5,958 bases of DNA from Christensenella sp. UBA5394 (lineage in GTDB: Bacteria > Bacillota > Clostridia > Christensenellales > CAG-138). A program made the position numbers and the translations under genes. Of this stretch, positions 1 to 4,750 are shown in pieces; positions within the stretch are counted from its first letter, which is position 1; every line of letters begins with the position of its first letter. The stretch lies in assembly GCA_002409725.1 (NCBI GenBank), contig DHOI01000022.1, positions 11,433 to 17,390 of the forward strand. Direction: 5' to 3'. Below the pieces are notes generated by a model. That model searched no databases, was not told the origin of the DNA, and saw only the letters and a program-made list of their open reading frames with translations.

Positions 1-1
1 G

Positions 2-349
2 CCGCTTCTTTTGCGCAAGCCCGGCTCGGGCACGCGACAAGCCTTCGATATCGCCTACAAGCAACATGCCTACCTCGGCAAGAGCGCCAACATCCTGGCG
101 CACATGGATAACAACGAAATGGTGCTGCTGTGCGTCAAGGCCGGGCTGGGGCTCTCCATCGTCTCCTCCATCTCCATTGAAGATAAGGTGAAGGCCGGCT
201 TTTTGCGTGTGCTCCCCCTGCGCAATTATACCTTCGAGCATGCCTTTTATTTCGTTTATCCCCAAAAGCGGACGCTTTCCCCCATGGTGGCCCGCTTCCG
301 CGATTTCGTGCTTTCGCAAAAAGACAGCCTAGTCCAGCCGGCTCGATAA
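2..349 (+). CDS. LysR-family transcriptional regulator, C-terminal fragment
   Basis: This is the last 115 codons or so of a gene whose start lies left of the window; the reading frame is open from base 2 and ends at TAA 347-349. The fragment begins with LLLRKPGSGTRQAFD, a phrase typical of the effector-binding domain of LysR-type regulators, where the GSGTR loop lies near the ligand pocket. It continues with the family pattern of a conserved asparagine- and glutamate-containing helix (MDNNEMVLLCVKAGLGLSIVS), then a late strand and final helix with YFVYPQKRTLSPMVARFRDFV. The DNA-binding helix-turn-helix is not in view, so the effector and target genes cannot be named. LysR regulators often act on a neighbouring gene, and the nearest complete gene is arcC, but a terminator and a separate promoter lie between them. 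Family assignment is strong; function is open. Confidence 0.88.
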   Translation, partial: PLLLRKPGSGTRQAFDIAYKQHAYLGKSANILAHMDNNEMVLLCVKAGLGLSIVSSISIEDKVKAGFLRVLPLRNYTFEHAFYFVYPQKRTLSPMVARFRDFVLSQKDSLVQPAR

Positions 350-390
350 ACGTCGTTTATCCACTTTTTTAATCGATAGGAATTTTTCAT

Positions 391-416
391 AACGGGCGCA
401 AAAGGGCCCGTTTTTT
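391..416 (+). terminator. Rho-independent terminator after the LysR gene
   Basis: A perfect 7-base stem (AACGGGC 391-397 with GCCCGTT 406-412) closes an 8-base loop, and a run of six T (411-416) overlaps and follows the right arm. It sits about 40 bases after the LysR stop codon and before the arcC promoter, so it separates the two transcripts. Confidence 0.85.
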
Positions 417-432
417 GCGTTTTCCGCCACCG

Positions 433-473
433 CCTCAATTGACAGGGCCGGAAGCGGCGGGCTATAATTGAGG
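433..473. repeat. Inverted repeat overlapping the arcC promoter
   Basis: CCTCAATT at 433-440 is the exact reverse complement of AATTGAGG at 466-473. The left arm runs into the -35 box and the right arm runs out of the -10 box. TCAATTGA at 435-442 is itself a palindrome, and CAATTGA recurs at 476-482, close to the expected transcription start. Inference: operator half-sites for a dimeric repressor, possibly the upstream LysR protein or another factor. A chance arrangement cannot be excluded. Confidence 0.5.
439..468 (+). promoter_or_regulatory. Sigma-A type promoter for arcC
   Basis: TTGACA at 439-444 and TATAAT at 463-468 both match the housekeeping consensus exactly, with an 18-base spacer (one more than optimal). 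Transcription would start near 475, giving a leader of about 84 bases before the GTG at 559. An inverted repeat covers both hexamers, so a promoter this strong is probably repressed or otherwise controlled. Confidence 0.85.
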
Positions 474-543
474 GGCAATTGAAGCAAGCCAACTATTGCA
501 GTTTTATCGTTCGCAAGATCATAGCCTTCTCAAAAACAAAAGC

Positions 544-550
544 AAAGGAG
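544..550 (+). promoter_or_regulatory. Ribosome binding site fixing the arcC start
   Basis: AAAGGAG lies 8 bases before GTG 559-561. This fixes the start at 559 instead of the in-frame TTG at 496, which has no such site and would add 21 residues not found in the family. Confidence 0.85.
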
Positions 551-558
551 ACATTCTC

Positions 559-1497
559 GTGAAGAAACTCGTGATCGCACTGGGCGGAAACGCCTTACAG
601 GCGGAGGGCAAGCCGGCAACGGCAGAGGCACAGCTGGAGGTGGTGGAGGAGACCGCAGCCTATATTGCGGACATCATCGACAAGGGATATCAGGTGGTGG
701 TGGCCCACGGCAACGGCCCCCAGGTGGGCCGCATCGTGCTGCAAAATGAATATGCCGCGCCCGTATCCCCGGCTATGCCTTTTGACGTATGCGGCGCCAT
801 GAGCCAAGGATATATCGGCTACCATATCCAGCAGGGGTTGACCAAGGTGCTGCGCCGGCGCGGCAGTAAAAAGGAAGTGGTCACCGTGGTGACCCAGGTA
901 TTGGTTGATCAAAACGACCCCAAGTTCAAAGCGCCCAGCAAGCCCATCGGCCCCTTCTATACCGAAGAGGAAGCCAAGGCTATCGCGGCGGAAAAGGGCT
1001 ACACCATGAAGGAGGACGCGGGCCGCGGCTGGCGCCGGGTGGTGGCCTCCCCTATGCCCGTGGCCATCGAGGAGCTCGACGCGGTCAAGTGCCTGGTGGA
1101 TAACGGCTTTATCGCCGTTACCGTGGGTGGCGGCGGCATCCCGGTGATCCGCAACGAAAAGGGCGAGCTTGTCGGCACGGCCGCCGTGATCGATAAGGAC
1201 CTCGCCAGCGAGCGCCTGGCCGAAGATTTGGACGCGGATGCGTTGGTGATCCTCACGGCCGTGGAGAAGGTATCCATCAACTATAAAAAGCCCGATCAAA
1301 AGGATCTCGATACCCTTAGCGTGGCCGAGGCCAAGGAATACATCGCGGCGGGCCACTTTGCGCCGGGCTCCATGCTGCCCAAGATCGAGGCGGCCGTCAA
1401 GTTCGTCGAGAGCAAGCCGGGCCGCAGGGCCATCATCACCTCGCTGGATAAGGCAGCCGGCGCGCTGGACGGTACCGCCGGCACGACGCTCTGCTAA
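559..1497 (+). CDS. arcC: Carbamate kinase
   Basis: A 312-residue protein, the usual length for carbamate kinase. The enzyme transfers phosphate between carbamoyl phosphate and ADP, giving ATP, CO2 and ammonia, in the cytoplasm, and closes arginine-deiminase-like and other ureide or carbamoyl-group degradations. Family motifs run the whole length: ALGGNAL (residues 7-13, nucleotide/phosphate loop), VAHGNGPQVG (48-57), AMSQGYIGY (80-88), PSKPIGPFY with Lys128 (126-134), GRGWRRVVASPMP (155-167), VGGGGIPV (189-196), IDKDLAS with Lys213 (211-217) and the C-terminal GSMLPKIEAA with Lys275 (270-279). No residue I would expect in the active site is missing. The start is GTG 559. The gene seems to be transcribed alone from the promoter at 439-468; no arginine deiminase or carbamoyltransferase gene is within view, so the source of its carbamoyl phosphate is not shown here. 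Amino-acid kinase relatives are excluded by the carbamate-kinase-specific PSKPIGPFY and GRGWRRVV blocks. Confidence 0.97.
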   Translation: MKKLVIALGGNALQAEGKPATAEAQLEVVEETAAYIADIIDKGYQVVVAHGNGPQVGRIVLQNEYAAPVSPAMPFDVCGAMSQGYIGYHIQQGLTKVLRRRGSKKEVVTVVTQVLVDQNDPKFKAPSKPIGPFYTEEEAKAIAAEKGYTMKEDAGRGWRRVVASPMPVAIEELDAVKCLVDNGFIAVTVGGGGIPVIRNEKGELVGTAAVIDKDLASERLAEDLDADALVILTAVEKVSINYKKPDQKDLDTLSVAEAKEYIAAGHFAPGSMLPKIEAAVKFVESKPGRRAIITSLDKAAGALDGTAGTTLC

Positions 1498-1504
1498 TTT
1501 GAAC

Positions 1505-1540
1505 ACAACGCGGCCCGGCACATTTGCGTCGGGCCGTTGT
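1505..1540. terminator. Hairpin between convergent arcC and vanZ-like genes, likely terminator
   Basis: ACAAC (1505-1509) pairs with GTTGT (1536-1540), and GGCCCG (1512-1517) pairs with CGGGCC (1530-1535), leaving a two-base bulge and a 12-base loop. It begins 7 bases after the arcC stop. Neither strand has a good T-run after the stem, so termination may be weak. Its position between converging genes suggests use in both directions. Confidence 0.55.
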
Positions 1541-1577
1541 TGCAAGCAGTATAATTTCGGGGGTTGTTGCGGGGCAT

Positions 1578-2087
1578 TCACGCATTGACGGCCAGCAGGA
1601 GCGCTATGAACCCGCCTGCGCACAGGGTGCTGATCAAGGCGCAAACATTGATGCACTTCGCTGTGCGCTCCTCTGTCTTGCATAGCCTTGCGATCAAGGC
1701 AAAGAGGAGAAGGCCGAGCGCACCGCCCAGGCAGTTGCCGATCAAATCGGTTATATCCGAGCGGCCGATGGCAAAGGCATATTGCAGGGCCTCATAGCCA
1801 AAGCTCACCCCGGCGAACAGCAGCAGCTTTTTGCCAAAGGGCCAATCCCGAAACAGCAGGCCCGCATAGATGCCAAAGGGCAGGAAGGCCAGCACGTTGA
1901 GCACAATTTCCGAAAGATTCAGTCCTTGGTTAACAACTGCGGAAGCACCAAACGGAATCAGGTTGATGCTCCGGGCGTAATCCAGGCTCTGTGGGGAAAA
2001 CGACATCTTGCACACGATGATCCAGGTCAGGGCCGCCATATAAAAGGCGAACAGTATTTTTGTCAGCTTGCGGCTTGTCATGTCCAT
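1578..2087 (-). CDS. VanZ-family membrane protein
   Basis: A 169-residue, strongly hydrophobic protein with about five predicted membrane helices (roughly residues 10-27, 59-78, 87-106, 114-135 and 144-167). VanZ-family marks are visible in order: NLIPFG (42-47), the NVLAFLPFGIY block (64-74), YEALQ (98-102), GRSDITD (108-114) and GNCLGGALG (117-125). The founding member, VanZ of enterococcal transposons, gives low-level teicoplanin resistance by an unknown mechanism; most homologues have no proven role. Here it is the last gene of an operon with a response regulator and sensor kinase, 33 bases after the kinase stop, which points to an envelope or antibiotic stress response. No clear Shine-Dalgarno precedes ATG 2087; ATG 2081 (two codons later) is an equally possible start and would be coupled to a mini-ORF at 2078-2119. 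Family call is firm, resistance function is inference only. Confidence 0.88.
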   Translation of the reverse strand: MDMTSRKLTKILFAFYMAALTWIIVCKMSFSPQSLDYARSINLIPFGASAVVNQGLNLSEIVLNVLAFLPFGIYAGLLFRDWPFGKKLLLFAGVSFGYEALQYAFAIGRSDITDLIGNCLGGALGLLLFALIARLCKTEERTAKCINVCALISTLCAGGFIALLLAVNA

Positions 2088-2119
2088 CTCTTGTCTTTCT
2101 CTTGTCTTTCGTTTCTCAT
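2078..2119 (-). other. 13-codon mini-ORF bridging the kinase and VanZ genes
   Basis: On the minus strand an ATG at 2119-2117 starts one base after the kinase TAA (2123-2121). It runs 13 codons (MRNERQEKDKRWT) and stops at TGA 2080-2078, overlapping the second possible VanZ start as ATGA. The product is highly charged. Inference: a possible reinitiation bridge that couples VanZ translation to the kinase. It may equally be chance, since no ribosome binding site is obvious before it. Confidence 0.25.
2089..2110. repeat. 11-base perfect tandem duplication before the VanZ start
   Basis: TCTTGTCTTTC occurs at 2089-2099 and again directly at 2100-2110 (minus strand GAAAGACAAGA twice). It fills most of the kinase-VanZ spacer, exactly where the VanZ ribosome binding site should be, and no AGGAGG-like sequence is present there. 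A slippage-prone site that could alter initiation is conceivable. Confidence 0.9.
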
Positions 2120-2120
2120 T

Positions 2121-3722
2121 TTACGCCAGTTCCAAATCCACCATGGCCTTGAATAGATCCCCATCCACGTGGAGGGTGAGGCTGCCGCCGTTGAGCTGGG
2201 TCAGGCTTTGGGCAATGGAGAGGCCAAGGCCGCTACCCTCAGCCGTGCGGCTGCTATCCCCCCGCACGAAGCGCTCCATCAGCTCATCCGCTGAGATGTT
2301 GAGTACCTCGCGTGAGATGTTCTTGATCTCAATATGCGCCTTGCCGGCCTGCTCGCAGGCGGTGAGGTAGACCCGGGTACCGCTCTGGGCATATTTGCAG
2401 GCATTAGCCAGGAGGTTATCGAATACCCGCCACAGCAGGCGGCCATCCGCCAGGGCATAAAGACCCTTTTGCGCATCGCAGATCATGGTGAGGCCCGCAG
2501 ATTGCATGCGCTCGGCGTATTCGGCACTGCATTGGCTCAAAAGCTCCGCCACCTCCGTACGGCTACGCTCCACGGCCACGTTGCCCGTGGAAGCCTTGGA
2601 TGCCTCGATTAAATCTTCGGTGAGCTTTTTGAGCCGCTGGGTCTGTCGGCTGAGTACTTCGATATATTCCGTGGCCTTTTCGTTTTCAAGCTGCTCCTTG
2701 CCCAGCAGGTCCACATAGTTGATGATACTGGTGAGCGGGGTCTTAAGGTCGTGCGAAACGTTGGTAATCAGCTCGGTTTTGAAGTGCTCGCTCTTGAGCC
2801 GCGCCTCCACGGCTGCGGTTATGCCCGCGCCGATGCTGTTGATGGCTTCCGCATGGCGAAGGAAGATTGGCAGCATACGCTTGCTTATATCCACCTTGGC
2901 CTCCGGCTCGCCTGCGGCCAGCTTTTCAGCCACCTTGCGGATGGCGCCAAATTGGAGCGCCCCATAGCAGCAGCCCGCAAATGTGGCAGAACAGAGGCAA
3001 AACCATAGCAGCAAGGAAAAGCCGTCATTGGGCATGAGGACCGCAAAAATAGAGATGAAGAGCAGCAGCAGGCCCGCCCCCAGCGCTACAGCCCAGATGG
3101 TGGGCAGGGCGGCGGCCAGCTCATAGACCCCCTTCCACAAACTCTTCCATAGGCGCTTGCAGAGGCCCCAGGCCCATTTCCACACCCGCCATACAAGGCA
3201 CAGGACCCAATAGCAGGCGGTATTGCGCCACCAGCCGCCCAATTTGAGGCGCACAGCCAACGTGGTGAGCAAGCCTAGGGCTAGTAGGGAGAGGATGGCC
3301 GTGGCGGGCAGCGCCACAAACATGAAGTCGAACAGGTTGAAGCTGAGGCTATAGCCGATTTGCGATATACAGGCGATCAGTAGGGTCACGCAAAGGGCCA
3401 CGGCGGCCAGATAGATATCCAGCGGAATTTTTTCCTGCCAGCCGGGGAAAAAGCCCTCTTCATTCGGCCTGCGGCCCGATGCGTGCAGCAAAAAGGCCAG
3501 GCAGCCCAGCAGGCACAGCCCCATCGCCAAGACGGCCATCAGCACCACATCCTGCTCTTGGCTGAACATGTAGGGAATATCTACCAGCTCGGGATGTTCT
3601 ATGGCATAATCCGTATGCGGAAAGGCCAGGCCCAGCAGGCAATAAGCCAGCCCCATACCCAGCGCCACGCACAGCAGTACCGCCAGGGTCTTATACATGA
3701 ATCCATAATAGGCTTTTTTCAT
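2121..3722 (-). CDS. Six-pass membrane sensor histidine kinase
   Basis: A 533-residue sensor kinase. Predicted membrane helices lie near residues 11-33, 58-80, 101-122, 131-156, 207-229 and 235-257, followed by a linker and coiled helix (about 258-315). The dimerisation/phosphoacceptor domain carries SHDLKTPLTS with His324, and the ATP-binding domain has the N box (DNLLANACKYA, Asn436 and Asn440), an F-box-like ERFVRGDSSR (483-492) and the G2 box GSGLGLS (496-502). A classical DxGxG G1 box is absent; KNIS (467-470) occupies its place, which I recall from other Bacillota kinases ending this way. Residues 164-196 contain nine tryptophans and seven Lys/Arg with no acidic residue. The start ATG overlaps the regulator stop by four bases (ATGA) and has GGGGAG 7 bases upstream. 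It should phosphorylate the regulator encoded just before it. The signal is unknown; envelope stress or a peptide is plausible from the membrane-rich sensor and the VanZ neighbour. Confidence 0.93.
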   Translation of the reverse strand: MKKAYYGFMYKTLAVLLCVALGMGLAYCLLGLAFPHTDYAIEHPELVDIPYMFSQEQDVVLMAVLAMGLCLLGCLAFLLHASGRRPNEEGFFPGWQEKIPLDIYLAAVALCVTLLIACISQIGYSLSFNLFDFMFVALPATAILSLLALGLLTTLAVRLKLGGWWRNTACYWVLCLVWRVWKWAWGLCKRLWKSLWKGVYELAAALPTIWAVALGAGLLLLFISIFAVLMPNDGFSLLLWFCLCSATFAGCCYGALQFGAIRKVAEKLAAGEPEAKVDISKRMLPIFLRHAEAINSIGAGITAAVEARLKSEHFKTELITNVSHDLKTPLTSIINYVDLLGKEQLENEKATEYIEVLSRQTQRLKKLTEDLIEASKASTGNVAVERSRTEVAELLSQCSAEYAERMQSAGLTMICDAQKGLYALADGRLLWRVFDNLLANACKYAQSGTRVYLTACEQAGKAHIEIKNISREVLNISADELMERFVRGDSSRTAEGSGLGLSIAQSLTQLNGGSLTLHVDGDLFKAMVDLELA

Positions 3723-4417
3723 CGCCCTTCTCCCCTTTCGATTTTATAGCCCTGGCCCCAAACGACCTTTAAATAGCGTGGTTCCGCCGGGTTGATCTCC
3801 AGTTTTTCGCGCAGATGGCGGATGTGCACCGCTACGGTGCCCTCGGCCCCGAAGGCGCTATCCTTCCAGACAAGCTCGTAGATGCGAGCGGAGCTGAACA
3901 CCTTGCCGGGGTTTTGCATCAGCAAGCGCAAAATGCTGTACTCGATGGGCGTAAGGGCTACGGCCTCCCCATCGAGCGATACCTCCTTGGCCTCGTCATC
4001 CAGCGCTATGCCGCCGATGCGCAGGGCCGTGGGCGTTTTTTCCATGCCGCCCAGCAGGGCATAGCGCCGCAGCTGGCTTTTGACCCGGGCCATCACCTCC
4101 ACCGGGTTGAAGGGCTTGGTGATGTAATCATCCGCGCCCAGGTTCAGCCCCAGCACCTTATCCGTATCCTCGCTCTTGGCGGTGATGAGGATGATAGGGA
4201 TGTTGCTATCCTCCCGCAGCTTAATGGTAGCGGATATTCCGTCCAGCCCCGGCATCATGATATCCATCAGCACCAGGTGCACGGTTTCCTTCTCCACCGT
4301 ATCCAGCGCCTGCCGGCCGTTGTAGGCCGTGAGCACCCCATAGCCCTCGGCGCTAAGATAGATCTTGAGAGCGGCTACGATATCCTTATCGTCATCGCAG
4401 ATCAAAACATTGTACAT
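3719..4417 (-). CDS. OmpR-family response regulator
   Basis: A 232-residue regulator of standard OmpR/PhoB size. The receiver domain (about 1-118) has the acidic pocket DDD at 8-10, the phosphoacceptor Asp52 in VLMDIMMPGLDG, Thr79 in ILITAKS and Lys101 in YITKPFNP. The DNA-binding winged helix (about 128-228) shows LTPIEYSILRLLMQNPGKV, the recognition-helix region GTVAVHIRHLREKLE and the terminal wing VVWGQGYKIE. The start at ATG 4417 is chosen because GGGGAG (4426-4431) lies 8 bases before it and because MYNVLICDDD is the normal family beginning; an in-frame ATG at 4459 would add 14 unrelated residues. It is the first gene of the regulator-kinase-VanZ operon. Phosphorylated dimers of this family bind direct repeats, and candidate repeats lie in the spacer upstream. 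Confidence 0.95.
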   Translation of the reverse strand: MYNVLICDDDKDIVAALKIYLSAEGYGVLTAYNGRQALDTVEKETVHLVLMDIMMPGLDGISATIKLREDSNIPIILITAKSEDTDKVLGLNLGADDYITKPFNPVEVMARVKSQLRRYALLGGMEKTPTALRIGGIALDDEAKEVSLDGEAVALTPIEYSILRLLMQNPGKVFSSARIYELVWKDSAFGAEGTVAVHIRHLREKLEINPAEPRYLKVVWGQGYKIERGEGR

Positions 4418-4425
4418 GCTGTCTT

Positions 4426-4431
4426 CTCCCC
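4426..4431 (-). promoter_or_regulatory. Ribosome binding site fixing the regulator start
   Basis: GGGGAG is 8 bases before ATG 4417 on the minus strand. The same nine bases, GGGGAGAAG, precede the kinase start at 3722, which supports matched translation of the two partners. Confidence 0.8.
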
Positions 4432-4486
4432 ATTTATTTGCCTGCATCCATCCTATCACGTTCCCTCTTAAAATCGTAGTAGCAAA

Positions 4487-4509
4487 AGCCTTAAGAAGCT
4501 TTTAAGGCT
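4487..4509. repeat. Palindrome with TTAAG repeats, possible regulator operator
   Basis: AGCCTTAA (4487-4494) is the exact reverse complement of TTAAGGCT (4502-4509), around a 7-base centre containing AAGCTT. TTAAG occurs at 4491 and 4502, an 11-base step, and TTAAA at 4468, 23 bases further toward the regulator gene. Same-face direct repeats at about one helical turn are the usual binding pattern for OmpR-type regulators. Inference: an autoregulatory site for the adjacent response regulator. It could alternatively fold as a leader hairpin in the minus-strand transcript, where it is followed by TTTT. Confidence 0.45.
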
Positions 4510-4516
4510 CCGCCTT

Positions 4517-4546
4517 TCAACAAAATGGCTGCGGCCGTTTTGTTGA
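4517..4546. repeat. Strong stem-loop in the divergent spacer
   Basis: TCAACAAAA (4517-4525) pairs perfectly with TTTTGTTGA (4538-4546). Inside it, GGC (4527-4529) pairs with GCC (4534-4536), leaving a TGCG loop; the plus-strand RNA also has a T-G wobble between them. The AAAA-GC core-TTTT form resembles a bidirectional terminator, yet no gene is known to end here. In the minus-strand transcript it would be a leader structure if the regulator promoter lies to its right. Confidence 0.6.
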
Positions 4547-4567
4547 GTTTAGAGGGTTTGCTTGTGC

Positions 4568-4610
4568 TGCGGCAAGGTGGCAAACGCCGCAATCCGGGGC
4601 CTAATCCCCG
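4568..4610. repeat. Two consecutive small GC-rich inverted repeats
   Basis: TGCGGC (4568-4573) pairs with GCCGCA (4586-4591) across 12 bases, and CGGGG (4595-4599) pairs with CCCCG (4606-4610) across 6 bases. Each alone is modest. Together with the two larger inverted repeats to the left they make an unusually structured spacer. Confidence 0.4.
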
Positions 4611-4626
4611 CTAAAATGAAAAGAAA

Positions 4627-4637
4627 GCAAATTTTGC
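4627..4637. repeat. Short palindrome just upstream of the barrel-gene promoter
   Basis: GCAAA (4627-4631) and TTTGC (4633-4637) flank a single central T and end 10 bases before the -35 box at 4648. GCAAA or its complement also appears at 4557-4561 and 4580-4584. It could be an activator or repressor site, but it is short and may be chance. Confidence 0.3.
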
Positions 4638-4647
4638 GGCCACGATA

Positions 4648-4676
4648 TTGAATACCGCCCGGTTTCCCTTTATAAT
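4648..4676 (+). promoter_or_regulatory. Sigma-A type promoter for the barrel-protein gene
   Basis: TTGAAT (4648-4653) and TATAAT (4671-4676) are separated by exactly 17 bases. The -10 is perfect and the -35 matches four of six positions of TTGACA. Transcription would begin near 4683, giving a leader of roughly 68 bases. Confidence 0.8.
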
Positions 4677-4699
4677 CTTTCCATGGTTTTATTGTAAAC

Positions 4700-4724
4700 T
4701 CTCTTGGGTAAAATTCTCTTGGGT
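4700..4724 (+). repeat. 10-base direct repeat in the barrel-gene leader
   Basis: TCTCTTGGGT occurs at 4700-4709 and 4715-4724, with a 15-base period. Both copies lie between the predicted transcription start and the ribosome site, so they would be in the mRNA leader. They could be a protein-binding site or the trace of a small duplication. Confidence 0.6.
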
Positions 4725-4736
4725 TCCATCATACAT

Positions 4737-4742
4737 AGGAGG
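4737..4742 (+). promoter_or_regulatory. Ribosome binding site for the barrel-protein gene
   Basis: A perfect AGGAGG lies 8 bases before ATG 4751, which fixes that start. Confidence 0.9.
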
Positions 4743-4750
4743 GTTCAGCT

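Larger units (their letters stand above)
4418..4750. other. Divergent intergenic region, 333 bases, no gene
   Basis: This spacer separates the minus-strand regulator operon from the plus-strand barrel gene. It holds, left to right: the regulator ribosome site, TTAA-type repeats with an imperfectly centred palindrome (4487-4509), a long stem-loop (4517-4546), two smaller GC-rich stems (4568-4610), a short palindrome (4627-4637), a plus-strand promoter (4648-4676), a 10-base direct repeat (4700-4724) and a strong ribosome site (4737-4742). TGCGGC occurs three times (4530, 4568, 4635). I could not identify a convincing minus-strand promoter for the regulator operon. Short ORFs here lack family resemblance and ribosome sites. 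Confidence 0.8.

Noticed and set aside
496..558. Upstream TTG start for arcC
   Set aside because: No ribosome site precedes it and the extra 21 residues are unlike carbamate kinases, which start at the KKLVIALGGN block supplied by GTG 559.
391..558. Riboswitch in the arcC leader
   Set aside because: The leader of about 84 bases shows no long conserved stem or known aptamer pattern; only the terminator before the promoter is well structured.
1550..1555. TATAAT as a plus-strand -10 element
   Set aside because: It has no -35 at the right distance and faces into the antisense side of the VanZ gene, with no plus-strand gene to serve.
595..1683. 362-residue minus-strand ORF opposite arcC
   Set aside because: It is a shadow of the GC-rich carbamate kinase gene. 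The protein is rich in His, Arg, Gly and Ala with no family motif, has no ribosome site and runs into the VanZ gene.
4418..4459. Upstream ATG for the response regulator
   Set aside because: The 14 extra residues are not part of a receiver domain, and GGGGAG is correctly spaced from ATG 4417.
3815..4471. 218-residue plus-strand ORF opposite the response regulator
   Set aside because: It lies antisense to a certain OmpR-family gene, has low-complexity His/Gln-rich composition and no ribosome site.
4600..4630. Minus-strand promoter for the regulator operon (TTGCTT with a downstream ATTAGG-like box)
   Set aside because: Both boxes are poor matches, and other placements nearer the gene are no better, so I left the regulator promoter unassigned.
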